The position numbers and the translations under genes were made by a program. This document shows positions 17,684-26,522 of a stretch of 64,000 nucleotides of DNA, in pieces. The DNA comes from Paenibacillus xerothermodurans (lineage in GTDB: Bacteria > Bacillota > Bacilli > Paenibacillales > NBRC-103111), in contig NZ_NHRJ02000008.1 of assembly GCF_002220865.2 (NCBI RefSeq), positions 62,001 through 126,000 on the forward strand, read 5' to 3'. How positions within the stretch are numbered: position 1 is the first letter of the stretch; every line of letters starts with the position of its first letter. The notes under the pieces are model-generated. The model saw only the letters and a program-made list of their open reading frames with translations. It ran no database searches and was not told the origin of the DNA.

Positions 17684-19789
17684 CTAACGCTGCTGCTGCT
17701 GAGCCGCCTGCTTATTAGCGACGATTTGATCGGTGGGCTGTGTGAGCAGCTTGAACAGAAGCGCCGCCTCTTCCTGCCGGTTCATATGTTTCATCGATCG
17801 GAAATCGGCAGTGCCATCCGGCAACGTTTGCACCTCCGGACCGTGCAGGCCCAACGCGACCATCAGCTGCACGGCTGGAACCGCCCAGTCACTGGTTTCT
17901 CCAGCCAATTTGACGTCGGCAAACAGCTCGGGCGGATACTTGGCTTTGAGCAGCTGCCACAGCATGACCGCAGACTCCTGCCGGGTAACGTCGCGTTCCG
18001 GCTCGAACCGCCCGCCGCCGGTACCGGTTACCATACCAAGTTCGTAGGCCATCTGGATATACGCTGCGGCAGGGTGTCCTGCAATATCAGCGAAGGCTGG
18101 CTGAGTCCTTTTGCTGCCCTTGATGTTGCTGGCCTGCAGCATACGCTGGACAAATGCGCCCCTGGTCACATTTTTTTCAGGATCAAAGGATTCGTTTGCG
18201 TTACTCGGATAATAGCCCAGTGATTGCAGCGCCAGAATATATTCAGCATATGAGTGCTCTTGACTGACATCTTTAAAGCCGACCGGCTGTTCTCCCTTAC
18301 GGCCATAGCCCAGCGGGTTGATATAAGGCTCCTTGATATAAGCCACTTGTCCGTTGTCGTCAAATTTGAACGCTGTGAATTGCTTTGTCAGATCATCGAC
18401 AAACAAATTGTCGTCTACCTGCTGCAGGGCGCGGGGACCCAGGAATGCATCTGAGATTCGCAATGCTCCGGCCGCATCGGTATCAACCGAGCTGACGAAA
18501 GAACTCAGCCGCAGGTCGGCATACAAGCCCTTCAATTTGTCGAGCGATCGAGAGGTCTCGGCTTTGAATGCTTCAAGCTGAGCGGGGGCTGCATATTGCG
18601 GAAAGAAAGTTGAAATGAATTGCGCGTAGAACAAATTGCGCAGCGCGCCTGGTTTGTTATAGGTCAAGAACACACCCGTGTTTTGTTCGGGGATCAGGAA
18701 CAGATAAGAGCTGTATCCATTCAGATCGCCTAGTTTGGAAATGATTTGGGAGCTGCTTCCGGCACCCGGGAGCTGAAAAGGCGCCTCAAAGCCATACGTC
18801 GTATCGGGAAGCAGCGGGTGAATAGAGGAGCGGTATTGTTCCATCGCCCGTACAGAAGATTCTGTTAAAATGCGACCGTTGCCGTTGCCGCTCGCACCTT
18901 CGCTGAGAAACGCGGACATAAATTTCCCGATATCCTCTGCGGTCGCCACCATGCCGCCATGCGGCATTATGGTTGGCGTGAGCGCGTAAGAGTCCAGCTG
19001 CTTTCCCGCGGGGTCATACCCGGCGGCGAGATTATCCTTCAGTGCCCCATCCAGCACGAAACTGCTGTTTTTCATGTCGAGCGGCGTGAAAATATGGTTT
19101 TCCATATACGTCTCATAGGGCTGACCGCTAACTTTCTGGGCGATCAAACCAAGCAGCAGGTAGGCGAAGTTATCGTACATGTATGCGGTCCCGGGCTTAC
19201 GTATCACGGGCGGCATATGGCTGTGCACGTATTCCTCAATGCCGACGACCTTGTCGAAGTCCCGGTGGATGTCGCCAGGCTCCGGATCGCGCACCTCGAA
19301 TCCCGATGTATGGGTTAACAGATGTTCTACGGTGACAGGTGTTCCGAACGGGTTCTTGAAGTTCAAGTCGGTCAGGTATGTACGTATATCTTCTTTCAAA
19401 TCCAGCTTGCCTTGTTCGACCAGCTGCATGATGGCTACCGCGGTGAATGTTTTGGACACGGAGGCGATGCGAAACACCGTGCGTCCCGGATCTACAGCCG
19501 TCTGCTGTGCTTCATTCGCGCGGCCGTATCCTTTTTGCGCGATAATTTGCCCGTCTTTGACGACGGACACGGCGGCGCCAATGTAATGGGGTTTTACTTT
19601 GTCGGACGAAAAAAATTGATCCAGAAAGGCGGCGGCACTGTCTGCGTTTAGCGTTTGCGGCTGCTGCACATCGCCGGTTTTGGCAGCGGCGGCTTGCGCG
19701 GTGGAGCTGATCAGACAGACGGTGAGGGCGATGGCGGCGATAGTTTTAGCCCAAGAGGAACGTATGCGGTTGTAAGATAGCGATTTCAA
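17684..19789 (-). CDS. Serine beta-lactamase-like hydrolase with C-terminal SLH domains
   Basis: Exported class C beta-lactamase/D-alanyl-D-alanine-carboxypeptidase-like enzyme anchored to the cell surface. Numbering from the TTG at 19789 (AAAGGAG 11 bases upstream), a signal peptide ends near STAQAAA. The catalytic motifs are SVSK (110-113), YDN (205-207) and HGG (277-279). A linker domain follows, then about three S-layer homology repeats from about residue 535, for example FKDVSQEHSYAEYI, FADIAGHPAAAYIQMAYELG and FADV-KLAGETSDWAVPAV. These bind pyruvylated wall polymer. It ends in a Gln-rich tail. Likely substrates are peptidoglycan peptides or D-amino-acid amides and esters rather than antibiotics, but this is not determined. 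Two small-RNA-like units flank the gene. Confidence 0.9.
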   Translation of the reverse strand: MKSLSYNRIRSSWAKTIAAIALTVCLISSTAQAAAAKTGDVQQPQTLNADSAAAFLDQFFSSDKVKPHYIGAAVSVVKDGQIIAQKGYGRANEAQQTAVDPGRTVFRIASVSKTFTAVAIMQLVEQGKLDLKEDIRTYLTDLNFKNPFGTPVTVEHLLTHTSGFEVRDPEPGDIHRDFDKVVGIEEYVHSHMPPVIRKPGTAYMYDNFAYLLLGLIAQKVSGQPYETYMENHIFTPLDMKNSSFVLDGALKDNLAAGYDPAGKQLDSYALTPTIMPHGGMVATAEDIGKFMSAFLSEGASGNGNGRILTESSVRAMEQYRSSIHPLLPDTTYGFEAPFQLPGAGSSSQIISKLGDLNGYSSYLFLIPEQNTGVFLTYNKPGALRNLFYAQFISTFFPQYAAPAQLEAFKAETSRSLDKLKGLYADLRLSSFVSSVDTDAAGALRISDAFLGPRALQQVDDNLFVDDLTKQFTAFKFDDNGQVAYIKEPYINPLGYGRKGEQPVGFKDVSQEHSYAEYILALQSLGYYPSNANESFDPEKNVTRGAFVQRMLQASNIKGSKRTQPAFADIAGHPAAAYIQMAYELGMVTGTGGGRFEPERDVTRQESAVMLWQLLKAKYPPELFADVKLAGETSDWAVPAVQLMVALGLHGPEVQTLPDGTADFRSMKHMNRQEEAALLFKLLTQPTDQIVANKQAAQQQQR

Positions 19790-19932
19790 CGTACGCTTCA
19801 CTCCTTTGTATCCAATATAGATATATCCATATATGACACCGTAGACCATCGCAGTTTTCTTGTCAAATTATTCCGTTTCAAGGCTGCGAGCACCCATGAA
19901 GTGCGGAACTTTAATGTTAATATAATTGTCTA

Positions 19933-19962
19933 TTAAGGTTAGATTAATAGCCGGCGTATAAT
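19933..19962 (+). promoter_or_regulatory. SigA-like promoter of small RNA copy B
   Basis: TTAAGG (19933-19938) and a perfect TATAAT (19957-19962) separated by 18 bp. The same TATTAAGG and ATTAATA-CCGG context is found before copy A. Confidence 0.55.
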
Positions 19963-19968
19963 ATAGAA

Positions 19969-20040
19969 CAGGAAATACTCCTTGAATATCTTTCATCATG
20001 ACCCCGCTGCTGAGTATTCGCCCTGGCGGGGTGTTTTTTT
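19969..20040 (+). ncRNA. Putative small RNA, copy B
   Basis: A predicted RNA of about 70 nt. After the TATAAT box come ACTCCTTGAATATC and TTTCATCATGACC, then a strong terminator with arms ACCCCGC and GCGGGGT and a run of seven T. It closely resembles 17469-17578, including CATGACCCCGC and TCGCCCTGGCGGGGT. The ACTCCTT stretch could pair with Shine-Dalgarno sequences such as the AAAGGAG of the adjacent SLH gene. No coding potential is seen. Confidence 0.6.
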
Positions 20041-20206
20041 GCCGTGCGGCAGTTTGTGTTGTCTTACCGGCTTTCTCAATATGCGTGAGTCTCTCGTTAG
20101 CTCGTTGCGGGCTGGCATGGCGGCGGACCACAGGCCCGATAAAATCACATGGATCTGGGAATACAAAACGTAAACACAAGACAAGAGGGAGCATCCGATC
20201 AACAGC

Positions 20207-20917
20207 ATGAGACTATTGTTCATCACCGACATTCATGGCCATTATGATGGTATGCTGCAGCTGTTTGATTCCGCTCAGTTCGAACCGGCACAGGATTTGC
20301 TGGTGGTGGGCGGGGATATGATCGACCGCGGTCCAGACAGCGGCAAAGTACTCAAGGGCTATAAGCTATTGCAGCAAATGTATCCTGACAATATAAAAGT
20401 GCTGATCGGCAATCATGAGCAGATGATGCTCGATTTCTATTGGAAAGATGATCCCATGTGGAAGACGTACGGCGGGGACGAGTCACAGGCGAGCTTTGAG
20501 CAGGTTTTTGCGAATGGCGCGTTGGAAGATTATTTACTGTGGGTCGACCGGCTGCCGATGGTGTATGAGACCGAGAAGTACATTTTCACTCATGCAGGCA
20601 TTAATCCGGATTTCACATTGAATGAACAAACGCGCGACGTATTATGGATGAATCGCAAGGAGTTCAGTGAAACGGTGAACGTTGACGCGCTGCAGCGGCT
20701 CACGCAGGGAAGAATCATAGCACACGGTCATACTCCAGGCACGGCAGTGAAATTCGACGGATTACGCTTGAATTGTGACTTGGGATCGGGCGTGTTTCCC
20801 AGCCGGTTTGCCGCGTTAGCCCTGGTAGACCTGACGAATGACAAGTACTACAGATATTCATTTCAGCATAATAGCGTCCGTCTGCATGATATTACCTGGA
20901 ATGTGAGCAGTGAATGA
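20207..20917 (+). CDS. PPP-type metallophosphatase
   Basis: A calcineurin-like metallophosphoesterase of 236 residues in the serine/threonine phosphatase or diadenosine-tetraphosphatase (ApaH/PrpE) group. Ordered metal-ligand motifs are DIHGHYD (8-14), GDMIDRGPDS, GNHEQM, FTHAGI and HGHTP. In the typical protein, motif one is G-D-x-H-G; here the first position is T-D-I-H-G. It is cytoplasmic with no signal peptide. The ribosome binding site GAGGGAG is about 15 bases from the ATG, which is rather far. It follows small RNA copy B in the same direction. The substrate, phosphoprotein or dinucleoside polyphosphate, cannot be decided. Confidence 0.88.
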   Translation: MRLLFITDIHGHYDGMLQLFDSAQFEPAQDLLVVGGDMIDRGPDSGKVLKGYKLLQQMYPDNIKVLIGNHEQMMLDFYWKDDPMWKTYGGDESQASFEQVFANGALEDYLLWVDRLPMVYETEKYIFTHAGINPDFTLNEQTRDVLWMNRKEFSETVNVDALQRLTQGRIIAHGHTPGTAVKFDGLRLNCDLGSGVFPSRFAALALVDLTNDKYYRYSFQHNSVRLHDITWNVSSE

Positions 20918-21035
20918 GCGCTCATGCGAGTGCGGTTACGGGGCGTGGATCGGCAGCAGCCAGTGCAAGCGGGGCATATATTCACATGGCTCAGGAGAGA
21001 ATTAATAAGTAGTCGAACTAGAGGAGGTACTTGAA

Positions 21036-21710
21036 ATGGCTGATACCAAACGTGTACTAATGGTCGTTACGAACCACACGAAAATAACGGATGACCACAA
21101 AACCGGACTTTGGCTGGAAGAGTTTGCTGTACCATATAACGTCTTTAAAGAAAGAGGTTATGATGTCAAAGTGACCAGCATCAAGGGCGGGGCAGTGGCA
21201 CTCGATCCGAACAGCATTGCAGAAGAAAAGAATGCCGCGTGGGCTGAAGCGGAGAAAGAGCTGCAGCACACCGCCCAGTTGAACCGCGATGACTGGCAGG
21301 GTTTTGACGCAGTATTCCTGCCGGGCGGGCACGGCACCATGTTTGACTTTCCGGACAATGAAGCCCTGCTGCATGTGTTGCAGCAATTTGCGGAAGAGGG
21401 GAAGGTTATCGCTTCTGTGTGCCACGGTCCGGCAGGTCTTGTGAATGTCACGTACAGAGATGGAACTCCGCTGGTGAAGGGCAAGCAGGTCACTGCCTTC
21501 ACCGACGCTGAAGAGCGCGAGATGGAACTTGACCGCCACATGCCGTTCCTGCTCGAATCCAAGATTCGGGAAAAAGGCGCGATATTCGTGTCCGGTGACA
21601 AATGGACCGATTTCTCCGTGCGCGATGGCAACCTGGTAACCGGGCAAAATCCGCAATCGAGCAGAAGCACAGCGGAAAAAACCGTGGAGGCGATCGAGCA
21701 TCCGGCGTAA
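21036..21710 (+). CDS. DJ-1/PfpI family protein, Hsp31-like
   Basis: A 224-residue DJ-1/PfpI superfamily protein with the nucleophile elbow ASVCHGPAGL (Cys129, His130), a Glu pair in GLWLEEFAVPY (28-29) and FLPGGHGTMFDFP. This layout matches the Hsp31/YajL-related class with glutathione-independent glyoxalase III or deglycase activity. GGAGGT precedes the ATG. It is cytoplasmic and monocistronic, ending towards a shared hairpin at 22000. Confidence 0.88.
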   Translation: MADTKRVLMVVTNHTKITDDHKTGLWLEEFAVPYNVFKERGYDVKVTSIKGGAVALDPNSIAEEKNAAWAEAEKELQHTAQLNRDDWQGFDAVFLPGGHGTMFDFPDNEALLHVLQQFAEEGKVIASVCHGPAGLVNVTYRDGTPLVKGKQVTAFTDAEEREMELDRHMPFLLESKIREKGAIFVSGDKWTDFSVRDGNLVTGQNPQSSRSTAEKTVEAIEHPA

Positions 21711-21999
21711 GGTGGTCTGCGGGAACCACTAGCGTCACCGCGCCGTCTGGTGTGCTCGCCCCGGCGTGAGCCAGAGAAGCCATCCGTGACACAGCGGGTG
21801 ATTCCCAAGTTGCGCGATTTTGGCTGCGCGCTAGATTAGCGTGGTAGCAGGAACAGTGGCGGGTAAGACATTGAGCCGATTTGCCACAGCAGAAGCAGAC
21901 AGCGGCCGTGCCTCTGTCTTGCTGTCTCGCCGGTCTTGGCTGAGAGTCGCTGCATCCGAGTACGATCAACGATCAGCAGCCAGCGCAAACAAAACATTC
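21711..21999. other. Intergenic stretch without a supported gene
   Basis: GC-rich spacer between convergent genes. Frames here lack ribosome binding sites and family resemblance. Confidence 0.4.
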
Positions 22000-22038
22000 A
22001 GCACCGCCCGAGCTTTATTGAGCTGGCCGGTGCTTTTT
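22000..22038 (+). terminator. Terminator between the DJ-1 and DDAH-like genes
   Basis: Arms AGCACCG (22000-22006) and CGGTGCT (22028-22034) with an inner AGCT...AGCT stem, followed by TTTTGC. It serves the plus-strand DJ-1 gene. Confidence 0.7.
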
Positions 22039-22043
22039 GCATG

Positions 22044-22907
22044 CTATGGATTTCCCATTCCCACTGCCCGCAAGAGCGGCAATGTGCAGCAGCGGAAAGA
22101 GCCGCCGGACTTGATGATCTCCGATAAGTCGACTTCAATCACGTCGTAACCCCTGCGGCGAAGCTCCGAATTTACTTTTACATTAACAGGCAGGCTGAAC
22201 GCTTTCTTATTCCCTATAGATAGTACGTTGGTGCCAAGTCTGAATTGCTCCGACTCGTCCACTTGGATGAGATCGTACCGCGAAGATATTTTCTCGAAGC
22301 CCTCCCGATCGAGTGCCGGTGGAAAAACCAACGCCTCTTCGGGCGAAATGAGGTTGAACACGCAGTCGAGGTGCAGATAGGAGCGGTCAATCGGCAGGAA
22401 CACCACCGAGTGGTCAGGAAGTAAACTTGTGAGATTGTGTATCGCATTTTCCGACGTTCTGCCGCTGACACCGACAAAAACGGTGTCCCCATCAATAATG
22501 ACATCCCCGCCTTCGATGCTGTTTCTGGTCAGATTATGATAAGGATAGTGCTGATCTTCCAGCCAGTGGATCAATATATCATCTTCGCCCTGCCTGATCC
22601 CTCTGCCCATGTGTGACACGAACAGCTGCTCTCCGATCGTAAACCCGACATCGCGGGTAAACACCTGCTCGGGATAATCCTCGTTCTGGGGGAGCAGCAC
22701 CGCGTCCACACCATGCTGGCGCAAGCTCTGGACGAACGTGTCATGCTGTTCGGCCGCAAGGTCCTGGTCGATATTATCATCTACGTAATGCCGCTGAGTT
22801 TCATTGATGACTTCGCTGATTCGCATATGCTGCGGTTCACATAACAAGACCTTCCTCAACGGATCATATTCATTCATACAAAAAAGCCGACTGGCAGTGG
22901 TCTGCAT
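22044..22907 (-). CDS. Amidinotransferase / DDAH-like protein
   Basis: A 287-residue guanidine-modifying-superfamily protein of the dimethylarginine dimethylaminohydrolase type, similar in layout to B. subtilis YkgA. Conserved elements in order are FTRDVGF, RNSIEGGDVI, LHLDCVFNLI (active-site His) and SGGSFRCCTLPLLR (nucleophile Cys near the C-terminus). Such enzymes hydrolyse methylated arginine or related guanidines to citrulline-type products. It is cytoplasmic and a single gene. The actual substrate is unknown. Confidence 0.85.
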   Translation of the reverse strand: MQTTASRLFCMNEYDPLRKVLLCEPQHMRISEVINETQRHYVDDNIDQDLAAEQHDTFVQSLRQHGVDAVLLPQNEDYPEQVFTRDVGFTIGEQLFVSHMGRGIRQGEDDILIHWLEDQHYPYHNLTRNSIEGGDVIIDGDTVFVGVSGRTSENAIHNLTSLLPDHSVVFLPIDRSYLHLDCVFNLISPEEALVFPPALDREGFEKISSRYDLIQVDESEQFRLGTNVLSIGNKKAFSLPVNVKVNSELRRRGYDVIEVDLSEIIKSGGSFRCCTLPLLRAVGMGNP

Positions 22908-23261
22908 ACGTGTGGGCGTCCTCCCGGTGAATTCTGCCGCGGCCTACTGATCGGTCATCCAGGCAGCGCCGGCGGAATATTTGATATAACACATAGGATG
23001 AACTCACCGTGACAAACTTATCCGGCAGCGGTTGACCGAAGAGGAACGAGGTGCTGAATCGAAGTTACAGGCACTTCTTTGCTAAATATTAACGCGGCAA
23101 TGACCCTGCATTTACATTGATGGGCTATGCTGTTCGCAGCGGGAAGTGCAGAGGGATTTGGATGAGCCGGGACGTGGGCCGCCGCCAAGGTATCAGCGCT
23201 GAACTGCAAGAGGCCGTATAACACGGCGATGTGACAGAATTAGACGGCATTTTTTATTCAG
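22908..23261. other. Intergenic stretch without a supported gene
   Basis: No frame with a ribosome binding site or recognisable product was found. It separates the DDAH-like gene from gene debris to the right. Confidence 0.4.
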
Positions 23262-23288
23262 GGGAGTGAATGTGGCAATGGTAGTGCA

Positions 23289-23678
23289 GTGGAAAAAGTG
23301 GATTGTCGCACCGTTGGCTGTATGCCGACCGGCAGGTATCCGGCTGGAATCGAACTCTCGCAGAATGGCAGAAAGCTCTTCGTTGCCAACAGCGAAGGTT
23401 CTGGACCGGGCCCTAATCCTGACGGGGCGAAACGTGTGATAGGCAGCTTGACACGTCCAGCGCACAGCGGCTCGATGCTGCCAGGAAGCCTTTCTATCAT
23501 AGATGTGCCGGATAACAAACAGCTGGAACGGTACACGAAGATGGTCAGCAAAAACAACGCCGCTCGCAGAGGGATAAAGTCCCCCTCGGTCGACGGCAGC
23601 CGACAGGCTCCATGCCATGTCGTGGAGGCGTCTAAAATCACATGTATGCAGCTTAGGAAGGGGAAACGGACATTTTAA
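23289..23678 (+). pseudogene. Fragment of a YncE-type beta-propeller/phosphoesterase gene
   Basis: An internal fragment of the large bifunctional proteins that join a YncE-like beta-propeller to an alkaline-phosphatase-like domain. Blade motifs are clear: GCMPTGRYPAGIELSQNGR, KLFVANSEGSGPGPNPDG and GSLSIIDVPDNKQLERYTK. Homologous sequence stops near VSKNNA (about 23560) and the rest of the frame is junk. The start and the whole catalytic domain are missing. No ribosome binding site is present. It is a relic, not a gene. Confidence 0.6.
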
Positions 23679-23801
23679 CTAGTGCTCAGCGGTTTGGGAT
23701 ACCGGATAGTTTTGCTCAGGTGGAAGCATAATAAATTCCGGCGTTCACCTGCCTGCACAAGCAATGAACGTAAGTTAAACGACCACTGAGGAGGAAAAAT
23801 A

Positions 23802-24020
23802 ATGGCAACGAACGAAACTTTTACGCAATACGCATTCCATCTGGCACAAAGCGAAGAATACAAGCGCATGAAAGAGGCTTCCGCTCAAAACGCAACCGCC
23901 TACTACACTCACGGCGCACAGGAGAGCGAGCATAAAGCCAGAGCATACGAGTTGAGAGCATCGTTGGGAGACAACTTCCCGGTTCAAGAAGTTGCTCAAA
24001 CGGCTCGCGCTCAAGCTTAG
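23802..24020 (+). CDS. Small conserved-looking hypothetical protein
   Basis: A 72-residue protein, hydrophilic and helical, with many Ala, Glu, Gln and Lys and no Cys. It has the sequence features FTQYAFHLAQSEEYKRMKE and ENF-like end DNFPVQEVAQTARAQA. GAGGAGG stands eight bases before the ATG, a strong initiation site, so it is probably translated. There is no signal peptide or membrane segment. I do not recognise the family. The debris to its left and the terminator to its right show that it is its own transcription unit. Confidence 0.65.
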   Translation: MATNETFTQYAFHLAQSEEYKRMKEASAQNATAYYTHGAQESEHKARAYELRASLGDNFPVQEVAQTARAQA

Positions 24021-24201
24021 CCGCCAAGCACGCCTGAATACAAGAGAGCGGGAGTTGGCGACGTGTCCTACATACCGCTGCGGCGGGTGAGGCCGCGGCT
24101 CCGCTAGCTGTTCATGCGGCGGCGCGGACGGGCGTGACTCCCGGGCTGAAAACGTCCGACAGCGAGTAGTCACTAGTTCTACGATATGCTGTTAGTGACA
24201 G

Positions 24202-24256
24202 AACAAAACAACCTTACCTCCAGAAACATTTGAGGTGAGGTTGTTTTGTTTTTTCC
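24202..24256 (+). terminator. Very strong rho-independent terminator before the opine operon
   Basis: Nineteen-base arms at 24202-24220 and 24232-24250 (AACAAAACAACCTTACCTC against its complement with one G-T pair), loop of 11, then TTTTTT. It isolates the metallophore promoter from upstream transcription. Confidence 0.85.
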
Positions 24257-24266
24257 TGCGCCATTT

Positions 24267-24281
24267 ACGTAATTATTACGA
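24267..24281 (+). promoter_or_regulatory. Zur box 1
   Basis: ACGTAAT-T-ATTACGA, a 7-1-7 inverted repeat matching the Bacillus Zur operator TCGTAAT-N-ATTACGA except for its first base. It lies just upstream of the -35 box. Confidence 0.8.
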
Positions 24282-24289
24282 TTGGACCG

Positions 24290-24319
24290 TTGACTTGGGA
24301 ATAAGTGTTAAGTTACAAT
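24290..24319 (+). promoter_or_regulatory. SigA promoter of the opine metallophore operon
   Basis: TTGACT (24290-24295), 18-bp spacer, TACAAT (24314-24319). It is bracketed by two Zur boxes, one on each side. Confidence 0.75.
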
Positions 24320-24328
24320 GGCAACTAA

Positions 24329-24343
24329 TCGTAATGATTACTA
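24329..24343 (+). promoter_or_regulatory. Zur box 2
   Basis: TCGTAAT-G-ATTACTA, matching the Zur 7-1-7 operator except for one base. It lies about 10 bp after the -10 box, over the expected transcription start, a position that would block RNA polymerase. Confidence 0.85.
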
Positions 24344-24363
24344 TTAGATTGCAGGAGGCTCAG

Positions 24364-25194
24364 ATGAGAAACAAGTATGAATTGCTGCTGTCCATAAAGC
24401 TCCTCGATTATGAGATTCGAGAATTAACGGTGTACAGTAAGCAGTGCTGCGACTGCTATGAAATGCTTACACGGAAGCTCGATGACTTGTGCAATTTTAT
24501 GAATGAGGAATTGACAGTGAATTTGTGGTCTGAGTGGGGCGATGATCCCGACATTAGTCTGCATTCCGAACAATTAAGGGAAACTGCAGTACATGCGTTG
24601 TGCGACATGGAAAAGCATCAATCACTGTGCATACATAACCACGAGACAGACGTTGGCGTCTATATGAACACTTTGTCGAGCTCCATCCAAAATGAGCTGC
24701 AGCTCTGCGGCATCGGCCCGGAATCGAAGGTACTGTTCATTGGAGCGGGCGCGTTTCCGCTTTCAGCTCTCACGATTGCCGCACATATAGGAGCAGAGTT
24801 GGTAGGGGTCGATATTGATGAGGAAGCGGTGCGGCTGGCAGAGAATATGACACAAGTGCTCGGCCTAGAGCAAAAAGTTTCATTCACCTCCAGGACGGTC
24901 AGCGAGCTCGCCTTTGCACGCCAGGCAACACACGTGATCATCGCCTCGCTCGTGCCGAACAAGGTGGATGTATTGGACGTGTTGTACCGCTTGGTACGGC
25001 CGGATTCACGGATCATTGTGAGATACGGCAATGGACTAAGATCGCTGTTCAACTATCCGTTCCAACCGGCACTGCCGCAGCGGTGGCGGATCACTCCCGT
25101 CCCGAACCACAGTAACTTGTATGATACGGTGATCCTTCAAAAAGCGGCGGCAGTCGGGGAAGGAGCGAATTTATGCGAGACGGTGCGACATTAG
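24364..25194 (+). CDS. cntL: Nicotianamine-synthase-like enzyme CntL of an opine metallophore pathway
   Basis: Cytoplasmic enzyme that transfers the aminobutyrate part of S-adenosylmethionine onto histidine, the first step of staphylopine-type metallophores. The protein is 276 residues, close to staphylococcal CntL (about 271). AGGAGG at 24353-24358 fixes the ATG at 24364; the frame upstream is open but has no site. The N-terminal helical domain is followed by a Rossmann SAM domain with KVLFIGAGAFPLSALTIA (122-139) and ELVGVDIDEEAVRLAE, then ATHVIIASLVPNK and RIIVRYGNGLRSLFNYP. The gene overlaps cntM by 22 bp. No histidine racemase (CntK) gene is in the window, so L-histidine, or a racemase elsewhere, is implied. 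Zinc repression by Zur is strongly suggested by the two operators. Confidence 0.92.
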   Translation: MRNKYELLLSIKLLDYEIRELTVYSKQCCDCYEMLTRKLDDLCNFMNEELTVNLWSEWGDDPDISLHSEQLRETAVHALCDMEKHQSLCIHNHETDVGVYMNTLSSSIQNELQLCGIGPESKVLFIGAGAFPLSALTIAAHIGAELVGVDIDEEAVRLAENMTQVLGLEQKVSFTSRTVSELAFARQATHVIIASLVPNKVDVLDVLYRLVRPDSRIIVRYGNGLRSLFNYPFQPALPQRWRITPVPNHSNLYDTVILQKAAAVGEGANLCETVRH

Positions 25195-26522
25195 GCAGCA
25201 CTCTTCACATTGACGCCGGGCCAAGCGCACTAGGCAGCAGTCTCATCGTGGGCGCTGGACCGGCCGCGCTGCAAGTTGCGGTGCATCTCGGAAACGCGGG
25301 CTGCTGCGACAGCTTGGGGCTCGCCACAAGAAAAGGGAGCCGCGGCGACAAGCTCCAAGAGGAGTTGGCGGCTGACGGGTACAAGCTCACAGCTAACACG
25401 CAGCCCGGAGCGAAGGCGCATCTCGGCGGTGAGGTCAACTTAGACTATTACTACAGTACGTTCGATCAGGTCGAAGACCGGTGGCACACATTGATCCTGT
25501 GTACGCCAAGCGACAGTTATCTAGACGTGCTTGACAAAATGCAGATATCCGGGAAACGGGCGGTGCGCACCATCGTCCTCATTTCACCCGGTATTGGCTC
25601 CAACTTGCTGGTGCAGCACCGATTGAGAGACACACATCCAAGCATCGAGGTGATCAGCTTTTCAACCTACTACGCCGCGACTAAGCTGGAGGGCCATTCA
25701 CTCACTGTTTGCCGCACCAAGGCTTTCAAAAAAAGAATTTACATTGGTTCCAACCGGAGAGGCAGCAGCAGCACTGAGCAGTTGCGGCGGCTGCTGGAGA
25801 GGCTTGGCATCGGATGCACGACTGTTGACAGCCCGCTTGAAGCCGAAAGCCGGGGCATCACGTCGTATGTGCATCCGCCGTTATTTTTGAACGATTTTTC
25901 ATTGACCGAAATATTCCGTGAACGGCGGTCAACGAAGTTTTTATATAAGCTGTATCCTGAAGGACCGATCACGCAGCATGCAATTAAGGCAATGGTTTTG
26001 CTTTGGTGCGAAATCTCGGAGCTTGTCACTGCAATGGGTGCTCAGCCCATCAACCTTCTGCAGTTTTTGAACGATGATAATTATCCGGTGCACGACATTA
26101 CGCTGTCGCGGGAGGACATCGAAAAGTTCCCGCAGTTTGATTTCGTCAAACAGCAATACTTGTTGTACATCCGTTACACAGCCATCTTGATTGATCCGTT
26201 CTCGACACCGGACGCAAGGGGCAAATATTTCGACTTTTCTGCCGTACCCTACCAGCAAGTTGTACGCGATCACGATGGGAAATGGCTAGTTCCGCGCATC
26301 CCGTTCGAGGATTATAACCGGCTAAAACTTCTGCGCGCGTTAGCACGCAGACTCGAGCTGGCGGTGCCGCAAATGACGGCTCTCATTGAATGCTTCGACA
26401 AGCATTGGCACGCGTTTATCGACAAACATGGAACAGATACGATGAGTCGGGAGATGTTTTGCGATACCTCGGAAGCCGATGCTGAGGCTATTTGGCGCGA
26501 ATGGGGGGGAAGCAGGCTATGA
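25173..26522 (+). CDS. cntM: Opine metallophore dehydrogenase CntM
   Basis: NADPH-dependent enzyme that joins the CntL product to an alpha-keto acid by reductive condensation, giving the finished metallophore. The protein is 449 residues. The dinucleotide-binding motif IVGAGPAALQVAVHLG starts at residue 25, followed by LILCTPSDSYLDVLDK and ISFSTYYAATKL. The C-terminal helical part has TSYVHPPLFLNDFSL and LLQFLNDDNYPVHDITLSR, as in staphylopine dehydrogenases. AAGGAG precedes the ATG. It overlaps cntL and the exporter gene (ATGA at 26519), a tight three-gene operon. Whether pyruvate or alpha-ketoglutarate is used cannot be read off here. Confidence 0.92.
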   Translation: MRDGATLGSTLHIDAGPSALGSSLIVGAGPAALQVAVHLGNAGCCDSLGLATRKGSRGDKLQEELAADGYKLTANTQPGAKAHLGGEVNLDYYYSTFDQVEDRWHTLILCTPSDSYLDVLDKMQISGKRAVRTIVLISPGIGSNLLVQHRLRDTHPSIEVISFSTYYAATKLEGHSLTVCRTKAFKKRIYIGSNRRGSSSTEQLRRLLERLGIGCTTVDSPLEAESRGITSYVHPPLFLNDFSLTEIFRERRSTKFLYKLYPEGPITQHAIKAMVLLWCEISELVTAMGAQPINLLQFLNDDNYPVHDITLSREDIEKFPQFDFVKQQYLLYIRYTAILIDPFSTPDARGKYFDFSAVPYQQVVRDHDGKWLVPRIPFEDYNRLKLLRALARRLELAVPQMTALIECFDKHWHAFIDKHGTDTMSREMFCDTSEADAEAIWREWGGSRL

